Source: Paludibacteraceae bacterium (GTDB taxonomy: Bacteria; Bacteroidota; Bacteroidia; Bacteroidales; Paludibacteraceae). From it: a DNA stretch of 64,000 bases. This document shows, piece after piece, positions 7,808 to 17,506 of the stretch (positions within the stretch are counted from its first letter, which is position 1; the number at the start of each line of letters is the position of its first letter). A model generated the notes under the pieces. It saw only the letters and a list, made by a program, of their open reading frames with translations, had not been told where the DNA came from and did no database searches. The position numbers were made by a program, and so were the translations under genes. Where the stretch lies: positions 124,001 to 188,000 of the forward strand of contig JAGALP010000003.1 of assembly GCA_017625155.1 (NCBI GenBank). Direction: 5' to 3'.

Positions 7808-9585
7808 GTGATATCATTCATCTTCTGCCTGATAGTGTTGCCAACCAGATTGCGGCTGGCGAGGTAATCCAACGTCCAGCTTCTTGTCTAAAGGAGTTGG
7901 TGGAGAACTCGTTGGACGCAGGAGCTACGCATATTCGCGTGATTGTCCGTGATGCAGGACGCACGCTGTTGCAGGTGGTGGATGATGGCAAGGGCATGAG
8001 CCCTACCGATGCACGCATGGCATTTGAGCGTCATGCTACTTCAAAGATAAGCCAAGCCAGCGACCTGTTCCAATTGCGCACGATGGGTTTTCGTGGTGAA
8101 GCGTTGGCAAGTATCTGTGCAGTAGCACATGTAGAGGTACAAACACGTCGCGCGGAAGATGAAGTCGGTACGCGCATTGAGATTGCAGGCTCTGAGGTGA
8201 TTTCTCAGGAGATGGTGCAATGTCCTGTGGGCACGAATATGCGCGTGAAAAACTTATTCTACAATGTGCCTGCGCGACGCAAATTCCTCAAAACAGACCA
8301 AACAGAATTGCGCAATCTTATCACAGAGTACCAGCGTATTGTATTGGTCAATCCGCACGTACAGTTTACTTTTGTAAGCAATGATGAGATCATCTCCGAA
8401 CTGCCTCCTTGCACTCAAAAACAACGCATCGAAGCGGTTTTTGGACATTCCTCTAAACCTTATACGAGCCATTTGGTAGAAGTGGCAACCGAGACAGAAT
8501 TGGTGCATATATCGGGCTTTATTGGCAAGCCTGAAACTGCTGGCAAGAATAGCCAACAGTATATGTTTGTTAATGGTCGCTTTATGCGTCATCCCTATTT
8601 CCACAAGGCGTTGATGACTGCTTATTCTGGAATGTTATTGCCCGACCATTCGCCTTCATATTTCTTGTATTTTGATATTCATCCAGATGCAATAGATGTG
8701 AATATCCACCCTACCAAAACGGAGATTAAGTTTGCTGATGAGCAAGCGATATTCCAAATTCTATTGGCAGCTGCTAAAGAGGCATTGGGCAAATTCAATG
8801 TAGCTCCTTCGCTTGACTTCACTACAGAATCGCATTTAGATATACCGCAGCGTACTTTGGATACCCCAGTGGCAGCTCCGCGCATGCAATTAGATCCGCA
8901 TTACAACCCGTTCAAGGCACAAAATACACGTACAGCACCTACAGGCTGGGACCAACTCTATGAGCGCCCTAAGAATATAGAAACTGCTGTTGCAGAACCA
9001 TTATTCGAACCTTCTCTTCTTATAGACAATACGCCATTGATCCAATGGGACAACCGCTATATCTTGGCGACTACTGCTGCTGGATTGCTTCTTATACACC
9101 AACATCGCGCACACACGTGCGTATTGTATAAGGTATTGCTTGAGCAACTTAAAAATAAGCAGGCTGCTACTCAACCACTTCTTTTCCCTGAAGTGTTAGA
9201 GCTTTCCGCAGATGATTTGAACACCCTAGAGCAACTATTACCTGAGTTGCAAAATGTCGGATTTGAGTTAGAACAATTTTCTCCTATAGCATATGCTATC
9301 AATGCGGTACCTGCACTGCTGGGGCAAAAGAATGCTTCGGATGCTATCCTGCAAGTAATTCATAGTGTACAGGATAACGAAGGTTCTGTTACGCAACAAT
9401 GGCAAGAGATGATTGCCCTTGGATTGGCAGAACAGATGGCTATACCGCAGGGAAAATCACTTACAGAACTGGAGATGCGCGATTTGGTAGAACGACTTCA
9501 GCAGTCGTCTTCTGTACGCCATCTACCTAATGGTCAAACTATTAGCATCATATTAACCCATGAAGATGTACAAAAGCGTTTCTAA
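7804..9585 (+). CDS. mutL: MutL, DNA mismatch repair protein
   Basis: A 593-residue MutL starting at the ATG at 7804, which overlaps the preceding stop by 4 nt and begins [20 protein letters not shown]. The GHKL ATPase motifs are clear: [15 protein letters not shown] and [10 protein letters not shown] in the first 100 residues. The C-terminal dimerisation domain is present, preceded by a variable linker around residues 340-420. I do not see a classical DQHAxxER endonuclease motif: the corresponding stretch reads [10 protein letters not shown]. MutL couples MutS mismatch recognition to strand removal. The downstream metallophosphatase gene starts inside the mutL 3' end. Confidence 0.95.
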   Translation: [593 protein letters not shown]

Positions 9586-10405
9586 ATTGATTATCGTGTT
9601 GTTGTGTTGCGTATCATGCTCACAGCCGAAGTTAGATAGATTGACTATCTTACATACCAATGATACTCACTCGCAAGTAGAGCCTTTGGAAGAAGGTAAA
9701 CGTGATGCATTGTGCGGCGGCTACGCGCGTCGCATGGGCTTAATTGCGCAGGAGCGTGAACAAGACCCAAACCTCTTGTTATTTGACGCAGGTGACTTTA
9801 CCCAAGGTACACCATATTTCAATTTCTACCATGGTCGTATTGAAGTAGAAGCAATGAATAGGATGGGGTATGATGCTGTTGGATTGGGTAATCATGAATT
9901 TGATTATGGCGTTGATACATTGGCTGTTATATTGAAGAACGCAACATTCCCTGTGCTATGCGCTAATTATGATGTTGCCAATACCCCATTAGAAGGACTG
10001 GTAAAGCCATATGTAGTTCTACATCGTGCTAATTTACGCATAGGAGTATTTGGTATTGGGGTGGATCCACAGGGGCTCATATCGGAAAAGAATTTTTCGC
10101 CGTTGCAGTATTTAGAACCTATTGCTGTTGCGCAGGAGGTAGTAGATGTGTTGAAAAATAAGGAAAAATGCGATGTCATTGTTTGTTTGAGTCACCAGGG
10201 AACTCATCCTTCTTCGGATGAAAAACCATCAGATATGGAATTGGCTCAAGCGACCAGAAATATAGATATTATCATTGGGGCACATACGCATAAAGTACTA
10301 ACAAATTACTATGTTCCTAACTTGGATGGCGATAGCGTAATGTTGGCTCAAATGGGTAAATCGGGCGCAAGAATTGGTAAAATTCAGGTCGAAATATTGG
10401 AATAA
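9560..10405 (+). CDS. Metallophosphatase lipoprotein, 5'-nucleotidase N-terminal domain only
   Basis: A 281-residue lipoprotein (lipobox around VSCS) with the calcineurin-like phosphatase metal ligands seen in UshA-type 5'-nucleotidases: NDTHS, DAGDF, GNHEFDYG, LSHQGTH and GAHTHK. The C-terminal substrate-specificity domain of UshA is absent, and the protein ends right after the metal-binding domain. It likely hydrolyses nucleotides or other phosphate esters in the periplasm or at the cell surface. The gene overlaps the end of mutL by 26 nt in another frame. A second in-frame ATG at 9566 is also possible. Confidence 0.88.
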   Translation: MKMYKSVSKLIIVLLCCVSCSQPKLDRLTILHTNDTHSQVEPLEEGKRDALCGGYARRMGLIAQEREQDPNLLLFDAGDFTQGTPYFNFYHGRIEVEAMNRMGYDAVGLGNHEFDYGVDTLAVILKNATFPVLCANYDVANTPLEGLVKPYVVLHRANLRIGVFGIGVDPQGLISEKNFSPLQYLEPIAVAQEVVDVLKNKEKCDVIVCLSHQGTHPSSDEKPSDMELAQATRNIDIIIGAHTHKVLTNYYVPNLDGDSVMLAQMGKSGARIGKIQVEILE

Positions 10406-10427
10406 ATGCACATTTCTTTCGAAAAAT

Positions 10428-10458
10428 TTGCATATTCCAAAAAAAAGTAGTTACTTTG
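10428..10458 (+). promoter_or_regulatory. Promoter of acpP-fabF
   Basis: TTACTTTG at 10451-10458 (one mismatch to TAnnTTTG) with TTGC starting 23 nt upstream at 10428. The leader to acpP is about 70 nt. Confidence 0.65.
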
Positions 10459-10530
10459 CACCCGATTTCGGTCTTTTAGATTAAAGAAGTAATAAAATAA
10501 ATACAAAATATTAACTAAAAAATTGTAATT

Positions 10531-10767
10531 ATGTCAGCAATTGAATCAAAAGTAAAAGCAATTATCGTTGATAAATTGGGCGTTGAAGAATCACAAGTTA
10601 CTCCAGAGGCAAGCTTCACAGCAGACCTCAATGCTGATTCTCTCGACACAGTAGAGTTGATCATGGAGTTTGAGAAAGAGTTTGGTATTTCTATTCCAGA
10701 CGAGGATACTCAAAAGATCAACACTGTTAAAGACGTTATTGATTACATTGAGAAGCTTCAAGCGTAA
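10531..10767 (+). CDS. acpP: Acyl carrier protein
   Basis: A 78-residue acidic protein with the phosphopantetheine attachment site Ser37 in [10 protein letters not shown]. It carries growing acyl chains in type II fatty acid synthesis in the cytoplasm. Length and helix pattern match the AcpP family throughout. fabF follows 75 nt downstream, the usual arrangement, and both are read from the promoter at 10428-10458. Confidence 0.98.
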   Translation: MSAIESKVKAIIVDKLGVEESQVTPEASFTADLNADSLDTVELIMEFEKEFGISIPDEDTQKINTVKDVIDYIEKLQA

Positions 10768-10842
10768 GTCTCAAATGTTTTGACTTTTACCATGGACGAG
10801 TTTGTGGAATAATCCGCAAACTCGTTGGATGTATATAAGGAT

Positions 10843-12096
10843 ATGCAACAAAAGCGTGTAGTAATTACTGGATTAGGATTGGTCACACCATTGGGAAATG
10901 ATGTGGCAAGCACTTGGCAAAACCTCCTCCAAGGAAAGAGTGGAGCAGCTCCAATCACGCATTTTGATGCCACCAAATTCAAGACACGATTTGCGTGCGA
11001 AGTTAAGAATTTGGACGTATCCAATTTATTTGATGCTAAAGAGTTACGTCGATACGATCGTTATATTCACTTTGCAGTAAAATCTGCTGAAGAGGCAATG
11101 TTGGATGCGGCTATTCATATGGAGCAGGAAAATCCGCTTCGATGCGGAGTTATATATGGTAGTGGTATGGGGGGCATTAAGACCTTGGATGTCAATATCG
11201 GTGGATTTGGAGCTGGTGATGGCACACCAATATACAGCCCTTTCTTCATCCCAATGATTATCACCAATATGGCGGCGGGTATGCTGGCTATTCGCTATGG
11301 TTTTAAAGGGGTTAATTTTGCAACTACATCTGCATGTTCTTCTTCAGCGCATGCTATTGCCAATGCTTGTTATCAAATTCGTATGGGCTTGGCGGATATC
11401 ATATTGACTGGTGGCAGCGAGGCTGCTATTGAATGTTCTGGTATAGGTGGTTTCAATGCCTTGCATGCCCTCTCTACTCGCAACGATTCACCTCAAACGG
11501 CTTGCCGTCCTTTCTCCGCTTCGCGCGATGGATTCGTATTGGGTGAGGGAGCAGGTGCTTTGATTCTAGAGGAATACGAACATGCCAAAGCACGCGGGGC
11601 ACATATCTATGCCGAACTAGTGGGTATTGGACTCACAGCCGATGCATACCATCTTACGGCTTCAGACCCAGAAGGTACAGGAGCAAAAAATGCCATGCAG
11701 TTGGCTATCAACGAAGCTAGTATAGCGCTCGAACAAGTGGATTATATCAATACCCACGGCACATCCACGCCGATTGGTGATGTGGCAGAAGTGAAAGCCA
11801 TCCAAGAAGTGTTTGGCGAACATGCTTATCATATCAGCCTCACATCTTCCAAATCCATGACGGGACATATTCTTGGGGGAACTGGAGCAGTAGAGGCTAT
11901 TATTTCCATTCTATCCATGCAACATGGCGTAGTCACCCCAACCATCAACCATGAAGCAGGAGATGAAGATCCAAATATTGATTATAAACTCAATTTCACA
12001 TTCAACCAAGCGCAGCAACGTGAAATCAACTATGCCATAAGCAATAATTTCGGCTTCGGTGGTCATAACGCTTGTTTGCTCTTCAAAAAAGTATAA
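10843..12096 (+). CDS. fabF: FabF, beta-ketoacyl-ACP synthase II
   Basis: A 417-residue condensing enzyme. The ATG at 10843 (preceded by TATAAGGAT) is preferred over an in-frame TTG at 10825 because the family begins MxxKRVVITGLG. The catalytic triad is visible: Cys165 in TTSACSSS, His in NTHGTSTPIGD and His in KSMTGHILGG. The glycine-rich C-terminal NNFGFGGHNA is present. FabF extends acyl-ACP with malonyl-ACP and governs chain length and unsaturation. It lies directly downstream of acpP, its carrier substrate. Confidence 0.97.
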   Translation: MQQKRVVITGLGLVTPLGNDVASTWQNLLQGKSGAAPITHFDATKFKTRFACEVKNLDVSNLFDAKELRRYDRYIHFAVKSAEEAMLDAAIHMEQENPLRCGVIYGSGMGGIKTLDVNIGGFGAGDGTPIYSPFFIPMIITNMAAGMLAIRYGFKGVNFATTSACSSSAHAIANACYQIRMGLADIILTGGSEAAIECSGIGGFNALHALSTRNDSPQTACRPFSASRDGFVLGEGAGALILEEYEHAKARGAHIYAELVGIGLTADAYHLTASDPEGTGAKNAMQLAINEASIALEQVDYINTHGTSTPIGDVAEVKAIQEVFGEHAYHISLTSSKSMTGHILGGTGAVEAIISILSMQHGVVTPTINHEAGDEDPNIDYKLNFTFNQAQQREINYAISNNFGFGGHNACLLFKKV

Positions 12097-12148
12097 ATCA
12101 ATGCGGCTTTCCGCACTATATATTAACTGTTTTATTTTTTAAGGTATT

Positions 12149-12343
12149 ATGATTACAACTAAAATTGGTGAGAACGCAGGTTTGATCTGGAATGCATTAC
12201 AAGGTGGTGCTCTCACACTCAAAGCTTTGAAGAAAGCTACAAAATTGAAAAACGACGACTTAAACCTCGCTTTGGGCTGGTTGGCTCGCGAAGGTAAAGT
12301 TGCTTTCGAGGAGGCAGAGGAATTGACAATTACTCTCCTTTAA
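12149..12343 (+). CDS. Small winged-helix protein (DUF2582-like)
   Basis: A 64-residue protein predicted to be almost entirely a winged helix-turn-helix: GENAGLIWNALQG, LTLKALKKATKLKNDDLNLALGWLAREGKVAF. This matches the small stand-alone wHTH family PF10771 as I remember it. Such proteins are presumed DNA-binding regulators, but I know of no target. It lies 52 nt after fabF and is followed by a terminator, so it may be the last gene of the acpP-fabF unit. Confidence 0.8.
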   Translation: MITTKIGENAGLIWNALQGGALTLKALKKATKLKNDDLNLALGWLAREGKVAFEEAEELTITLL

Positions 12344-12351
12344 TTACTACG

Positions 12352-12388
12352 ATAAGGCTGTTTACTTTGTTAGACAGCCTTATTTTAC
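12352..12388 (+). terminator. Rho-independent terminator
   Basis: A 10-bp stem ATAAGGCTGT/ACAGCCTTAT with a 12-nt loop, followed by TTTTACTTG. It closes the acpP-fabF-wHTH unit ahead of asd. Confidence 0.8.
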
Positions 12389-12426
12389 TTGTCAATTACG
12401 CACAATAACCACACAATTCGACTACT

Positions 12427-13488
12427 ATGAATATAGCTATCGTCGGCGCATCAGGCGCCGTAGGCCAAGAACTACTCCGCATTTTGGCTGAGCGCCAATT
12501 CCCTATCACTTCCCTTCGACTTTTCGGCTCCGCACGTTCTGCGGGCTCTACATATACTTTCTGCGGCAAGCAACTGACCGTAGAACTACTCCAACATGGC
12601 GACCTATTCAAGGGTATTGATATTGCTTTCGTTTCCGCTGGTGGTTCTGTATCCAAGGAATATGCAGAGGATATCACCCGCTACGGAGCAATCATGATTG
12701 ATAACTCTTCTGCTTTCCGCATGGATGAGAACGTACCTTTGGTTGTACCTGAACTCAATGCTGGCGATATCAAGCAAGCCCTTCAAGAGGGTGGCAAACG
12801 TATCATCGCTAATCCAAACTGTACAACTATTATCATGGCAGTATGCTTGAAGGCAATCGAGGAGCTCTCTCATATCCGCCGTGTACATGTATCTTCTTAC
12901 CAATCGGCTTCGGGCGCAGGTGCTAGTGCTATGGCAGAACTCGAAGAGCAATACCGCCAAGCCCTCAACGGAGAGGAAGTAAAGCACCAAAAGTTTGCTT
13001 ACCAACTCGCATACAACCTCATCCCTCAGATTGATGTCTTTGGTGATGATGATTATACGAAAGAGGAGCTAAAAATGTACCACGAGACTCGTAAGATCAT
13101 GCACTCGGATATTGCAGTGTCGGCTACATGCGTGCGCGTACCTTCGTTACGTGCACACTCAGAGGCTATTTGGGTAGAGACATCCGAACCACTTTCTCCT
13201 GCGCAAGTACGCGAAGCCCTCTCCCACGCCGAAGGCGTACAGGTGATGGATAATCCAAACGGAAAAGTGAAATGTGATAACGGAAAGGTGAACACTCAGT
13301 TCCCTTACCCTATGCCATTGTATTTGAGTGGAACGGATGATGTATATGTAGGTCGTATTCGCAAGGATTTGGCGAATGAGAATGGTATCACCTTTTGGTG
13401 TGTAGGCGACCAAATCCGTAAAGGTGCTGCCCTCAACGCTGTACAAATTGCAGAAAAAATCTTGAAGACAGAAGTATATCAAGGGTAA
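12427..13488 (+). CDS. asd: Aspartate-semialdehyde dehydrogenase
   Basis: A 353-residue NADP-dependent enzyme that reduces aspartyl phosphate to the semialdehyde on the route to lysine, diaminopimelate, threonine and methionine. Visible are the Rossmann [24 protein letters not shown], and active-site Cys132 in NPNCTT. It is roughly 15-20 residues longer than most homologues. The excess lies near residues 278-291, where the DNA has an imperfect 21-bp tandem duplication (AACGGAAARGTGAA at 13258 and 13279). This encodes [12 protein letters not shown] just before the conserved YPMPLYLSG. Convergent with metG across a terminator. Confidence 0.96.
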   Translation: MNIAIVGASGAVGQELLRILAERQFPITSLRLFGSARSAGSTYTFCGKQLTVELLQHGDLFKGIDIAFVSAGGSVSKEYAEDITRYGAIMIDNSSAFRMDENVPLVVPELNAGDIKQALQEGGKRIIANPNCTTIIMAVCLKAIEELSHIRRVHVSSYQSASGAGASAMAELEEQYRQALNGEEVKHQKFAYQLAYNLIPQIDVFGDDDYTKEELKMYHETRKIMHSDIAVSATCVRVPSLRAHSEAIWVETSEPLSPAQVREALSHAEGVQVMDNPNGKVKCDNGKVNTQFPYPMPLYLSGTDDVYVGRIRKDLANENGITFWCVGDQIRKGAALNAVQIAEKILKTEVYQG

Positions 13489-13503
13489 AAATTGTAGATA
13501 ATT

Positions 13504-13544
13504 ATAATACAAGCCATCAAATAAAATTTGATGGCTTGTATTAT
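13504..13544. terminator. Bidirectional terminator between asd and metG
   Basis: A perfect 19-bp inverted repeat (13504-13522 with 13526-13544) and a 3-nt loop, A/T-rich at both ends. It lies between convergent genes and can serve both strands. Confidence 0.85.
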
Positions 13545-13559
13545 TGTGCAATTAACATT

Positions 13560-15635
13560 TTATCCTATTTGACTACCGTTCTTCACAGGAGCAGTCACTG
13601 TTGTCACAACCAACTTGCCGTCCGCATCCACAGCCGATAGAATCATACCTTGCGACTCTTGTCCCATCATCTTGCGAGGTGGGAAGTTCGCAATATACAA
13701 CACTTGTTTGCCTATCAACACCGATGGATCAGGGTAACTTTGTGCAATACCTGACAAGATTGTACGACCACCCATACCATCATCCAAACGGAATTGAAGC
13801 AGGCGGTCCGACTTCTTAACTGGCTGACAATCAAGCACTGTCGCCACACGAATATCCATCTTAGCAAACTCGTCAATATTCGTATTCTCCTTTATCTCTA
13901 CTGGCTTCCAACTCTTAAGCGCCTCTTGCTTCTCAGCTTCTTCATTAGCTGCCTTGATTGCTGCTAAGCGATCAAGTTGCGCTTGGATAGTAGCGTCCTC
14001 TATTTTCTCAAATAGCAGACTCACCTCGCCTAACTCTTGACCCTCTTTCAGCAGGTTGATATTACCCAACTCCTCCCATTGGAGTTCTTCCATTGACAAC
14101 ATCTTGCGCAGTTTTGCCGAAGAGAATGGCAGGAATGGCTCAAAGGCAACGCTCAGGTTAGCAGCGATTTGCAATGCCAAATGCAGAATTGTCGCCGTGC
14201 GATCCATATCAGTTTTTGCCACCTTCCATGGCTCCGTGTCAGCCAAATACTTGTTACCAATACGAGCCAAGTTCATTGCCTCTTTTTGTGCGTCGCGGAA
14301 GCGGAAGTCATTGAGCAATTTCTCCACCTCTTCCTTCACGTTTTGGAACTCTGCTATAGTCGCTTGATCATACTCATTGAACGTACCTGCAGCAGGCACT
14401 TTTCCATCAAAATACTTCTTCGTAAGCACCAATGCGCGGTTCACAAAGTTGCCGTAGATAGCCACCAACTCATTATTATTGCGCGCTTGGAAGTCTGCCC
14501 AAGTAAAGTCATTATCTTTTGTCTCGGGTGCATTGGCAGTCAGAACATAACGCAAAACATCCTGTTTACCTGGGAAATCTACCAGATATTCATTCAACCA
14601 AACAGCCCAATTGCGAGAGGTCGAAATTTTATCACCTTCCAAGTTCAAGAACTCATTCGATGGTACGTTATCTGGTACGATATAACTACCCTCTGCTTTC
14701 AACATGGTTGGGAACACAATGCAGTGGAACACGATATTATCTTTACCAATAAAGTGAATCAAACGAGTAGAAGGATCTTTCCACCATGTCTCCCAATTGC
14801 CAAACTGCTCGGGCTTTGCATCGCAAAGTTCCTTAGTATTCGAGATATAGCCAATTGGCGCATCAAACCACACATACAGCACTTTTCCCTCTGCACCCTC
14901 TACTGGCACAGGGATACCCCAATCCAAATCACGAGTCACAGCACGTGGGCGAAGACCACCATCCAACCATGATTTGCATTGTCCATATACGTTTGGACGC
15001 CACTCTTTGTGCTCTTGCAAAATCCACTCCTCAAGCCATGCTTGGTATTGGTCTAGAGGCAAATACCAATGCTTGGTCTCTTTTTTGGTGAGTGGGTTGC
15101 CATTGATGGCATTATATGGATTGATGAGTTCGTCAGGTGAAAGTGTGGCTCCGCACTTCTCGCATTGGTCGCCATAAGCTCCTGCTGCATGGCAACGTGG
15201 ACACTCACCGCGGATATTACGATCAGTCAAAAACTCTTGAGTCTCAGGGTCATAGAACTGCTCCGATGTCTGCTCTACAAACTTACCATCATCGTATAGT
15301 TTGCGGAAGAAATCCGACGCCAATTGATGATGAATCTTACTCGTAGTGCGAGAATAAACATCAAAAGAAATACCAAATCCCTCAAAAGAATCCTTAATTA
15401 TCTTGTGGTAGCGATCCACCACTTCTTGAGTAGTAATACCTTCTTTACGTGCGCGAATGGTCACGGGTACACCATGCTCATCACTACCACCTACGAAAAG
15501 CACATTTTCGCCTTTCAAACGAAGGTAGCGAACATAAATGTCTGCGGGTACATACACACCCGCCAGGTGTCCGATATGCACAGGACCATTGGCATATGGA
15601 AGGGCTGTTGTTACAAGTGTTCGTTGAAATGTCAT
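13560..15635 (-). CDS. metG: Methionyl-tRNA synthetase
   Basis: A 691-residue class I synthetase. The HIGH motif is HIGH-like [13 protein letters not shown], the zinc-binding knuckle shows [17 protein letters not shown], and the KMSKS loop reads KISTS. A C-terminal EMAP/Arc1-like tRNA-binding domain ([13 protein letters not shown]) is fused, as in dimeric MetG. The gene starts 7 nt after the cdaA stop, giving folP-cdaA-metG as one minus-strand operon. The domain order and length fit Bacteroidetes MetG. It charges initiator and elongator tRNA-Met. Confidence 0.97.
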   Translation of the reverse strand: MTFQRTLVTTALPYANGPVHIGHLAGVYVPADIYVRYLRLKGENVLFVGGSDEHGVPVTIRARKEGITTQEVVDRYHKIIKDSFEGFGISFDVYSRTTSKIHHQLASDFFRKLYDDGKFVEQTSEQFYDPETQEFLTDRNIRGECPRCHAAGAYGDQCEKCGATLSPDELINPYNAINGNPLTKKETKHWYLPLDQYQAWLEEWILQEHKEWRPNVYGQCKSWLDGGLRPRAVTRDLDWGIPVPVEGAEGKVLYVWFDAPIGYISNTKELCDAKPEQFGNWETWWKDPSTRLIHFIGKDNIVFHCIVFPTMLKAEGSYIVPDNVPSNEFLNLEGDKISTSRNWAVWLNEYLVDFPGKQDVLRYVLTANAPETKDNDFTWADFQARNNNELVAIYGNFVNRALVLTKKYFDGKVPAAGTFNEYDQATIAEFQNVKEEVEKLLNDFRFRDAQKEAMNLARIGNKYLADTEPWKVAKTDMDRTATILHLALQIAANLSVAFEPFLPFSSAKLRKMLSMEELQWEELGNINLLKEGQELGEVSLLFEKIEDATIQAQLDRLAAIKAANEEAEKQEALKSWKPVEIKENTNIDEFAKMDIRVATVLDCQPVKKSDRLLQFRLDDGMGGRTILSGIAQSYPDPSVLIGKQVLYIANFPPRKMMGQESQGMILSAVDADGKLVVTTVTAPVKNGSQIG

Positions 15636-15642
15636 ATTGTCT

Positions 15643-16461
15643 TTATTTTGTTATTTCTTCTTTATCAATCTTGTTGCCTGCCATCTTATCCTCTGGACTA
15701 TCTATACCAAAGGCTTGAGTCAGCCATTTCTCTAATTCGCTCTGATTCACAGTCTGTATATGCTCGCCTTGAGCAATAGAAATTTTGCCTGTCTCTTCAG
15801 ATACTACTATCGCCAATGCGTCTGTTTTCTCTGCCAATCCCAATGCAGCACGGTGACGCAAGCCGTATCGTTTAGGCAAGTCACTACGTTTAGATACGGG
15901 CAGAATACACGCTGCTGCCCATATACGTCCATTACGCACTATCAATGCGCCGTCATGCAGAGGAGTATTCTTGAAAAAGATATTCTCTATCAAGCGAGAG
16001 GAGAGTGCAGCATCCACCACCTCACCTGTATCCGCTACTGACTTCAATTCCTGTTCTTTAGTTATGACAATCAGCGCGCCTGTCTTACTTGCCGACATAT
16101 GCAAGCAAGCTGTCATAATGGCATCTACTTGCTTTCGTGAGTTCTGCTTATGCTTAATCTTTGACCAACGATCCTTGATCTGCTCCACATTAAAACGTGA
16201 CCCCACACGATAGAAGAAGTTGCGTATCTCTTCCTGAAAAATCACAATCAAAGCGATAGCTCCTACACTCACGAACCGATCGAAGATAGCACTCGTCAAT
16301 TCCAAATGAAAAACATAACTAACCAGCAACCATGTCAGCACAAAAGCTAATATACCCCATATCAGATTACTAGCCCCCGAACGCCTTAAAATTCGATATA
16401 TCGCAAACAAGATAAAGGCCACAAGCAGAATATCAATTATGTCTTTTATTCCTAATAACAT
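15643..16461 (-). CDS. cdaA: CdaA, membrane diadenylate cyclase
   Basis: A 272-residue protein with three N-terminal transmembrane helices (to about residue 75) followed by a DisA_N diadenylate cyclase domain. The catalytic DGA (in HDGALIV) and RHR (in GLRHRAALG) motifs are both present. It makes cyclic di-AMP from ATP, a second messenger for osmolyte and potassium balance and cell-wall homeostasis. The gene is 23 nt downstream of folP, a pairing common in Bacteroidetes. The C-terminal ~30 residues are charged and lie outside the cyclase domain. Confidence 0.93.
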   Translation of the reverse strand: MLLGIKDIIDILLVAFILFAIYRILRRSGASNLIWGILAFVLTWLLVSYVFHLELTSAIFDRFVSVGAIALIVIFQEEIRNFFYRVGSRFNVEQIKDRWSKIKHKQNSRKQVDAIMTACLHMSASKTGALIVITKEQELKSVADTGEVVDAALSSRLIENIFFKNTPLHDGALIVRNGRIWAAACILPVSKRSDLPKRYGLRHRAALGLAEKTDALAIVVSEETGKISIAQGEHIQTVNQSELEKWLTQAFGIDSPEDKMAGNKIDKEEITK

Positions 16462-16484
16462 ATTCTTTTGATTATATACGAGTT

Positions 16485-17315
16485 CTACTTAATTTTATGA
16501 GCTAATGTATAAACAGCAATTGCCTGTTTGGCAGCTTCTACATCATGCACTCGCAGGATATGTGCCCCACGTTCCAATGCCAACATATTGGCGGCTACCG
16601 TAGCAGGCAACACTTCTTCTGGCGTTGCATATAATGGCTTATACAACATCGACTTACGAGATATCCCCACCAATATTGGAGCATGCAATACCGACAATAT
16701 ATCCAGTTGGTCCAATATCCGATAATTCTGCTCTACTGTCTTGCCAAAACCAAATCCAGGATCCACTACCACATCGGCCACTCCCATACGGTGAAGAGCG
16801 TCTAACCGAGATTGGAAATAGTCCAATACATGGCTCATCGTATAATCATAATCTTTAACCTCCCCTTGACTTTGTATCTCTTGTGCATAGGTGAGGATAT
16901 AAGGGACGTTATGCCTAGCAATCACCTTCCACATCTCCTCATCATTGCCCCCACATACATCATTGATAATATCAGCACCCAACCGCAATGCCTGTTCTGC
17001 TACCGTAGCACGAAAAGTGTCAACCGATACAATTGCTTTCGGAAAACAACTACGAATCAACTGCAATGCATGCGACAATCGTTGCCATTCTTCTTCTGCA
17101 GTAACTGGTGTAGAACCAGGGCGAGTCGAACATGCACCAATATCCAAAATATCAGCGCCTTGATCAATGGCTAGTTGTACGTTCGACAACAAAACTTCAT
17201 CAGAACATTCACCCCACGAAGTATAAAAACTATCTGGAGTAACATTAACTATTGTCATCACTTTGGGCGATGACAAATCTAACAATCGACTATGTACTTT
17301 AATGCTTTGCTGCAT
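16485..17315 (-). CDS. folP: Dihydropteroate synthase
   Basis: A 276-residue TIM-barrel enzyme joining p-aminobenzoate to dihydropterin pyrophosphate in folate synthesis; it is the sulfonamide target. Signature stretches are MTIVNVTPDSFY, DIGACSTRPGS, INDVCGG and DPGFGFGKT. The start at 17315 lies only 8 nt after the end of a TAACTTTG box (17331-17324), so the mRNA leader would be only a few nucleotides. First gene of the folP-cdaA-metG operon. Confidence 0.96.
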   Translation of the reverse strand: MQQSIKVHSRLLDLSSPKVMTIVNVTPDSFYTSWGECSDEVLLSNVQLAIDQGADILDIGACSTRPGSTPVTAEEEWQRLSHALQLIRSCFPKAIVSVDTFRATVAEQALRLGADIINDVCGGNDEEMWKVIARHNVPYILTYAQEIQSQGEVKDYDYTMSHVLDYFQSRLDALHRMGVADVVVDPGFGFGKTVEQNYRILDQLDILSVLHAPILVGISRKSMLYKPLYATPEEVLPATVAANMLALERGAHILRVHDVEAAKQAIAVYTLAHKIK

Positions 17316-17323
17316 TTGACCTG

Positions 17324-17331
17324 CAAAGTTA
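17324..17331 (-). promoter_or_regulatory. Promoter of folP (near-leaderless)
   Basis: TAACTTTG on the minus strand, ending 8 nt before the folP ATG. No clear TTG occurs at the usual 23-nt spacing. Confidence 0.6.
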
Positions 17332-17456
17332 CAAAAAATATTGTTATTCTACTATATTTTTGTCGAAAAGAGTATAAAAAAAAGCTTGTTTTGAAAAAAA
17401 ATACCTAATTCTGACGTTTTTTTACAAAAAAGTTAGCATAATTGACATTTTTTTTG

Positions 17457-17464
17457 TAATTTTG
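17457..17464 (+). promoter_or_regulatory. Promoter of the GldJ/GldK-like gene
   Basis: TAATTTTG fits TAnnTTTG. A TTGAC occurs at about 17442, closer than the usual spacing. The leader would be about 40 nt. Confidence 0.5.
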
Positions 17465-17506
17465 CGGGCTGAAATGGAATAGTATAAAAATAATCCAAGA
17501 AAAATT

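Noticed and set aside
7035-7817. A 260-codon minus-strand frame antisense to the TPR lipoprotein gene
   Set aside because: Composition reflects the opposite strand; spans the end of one gene and a second coupled gene without its own signals.
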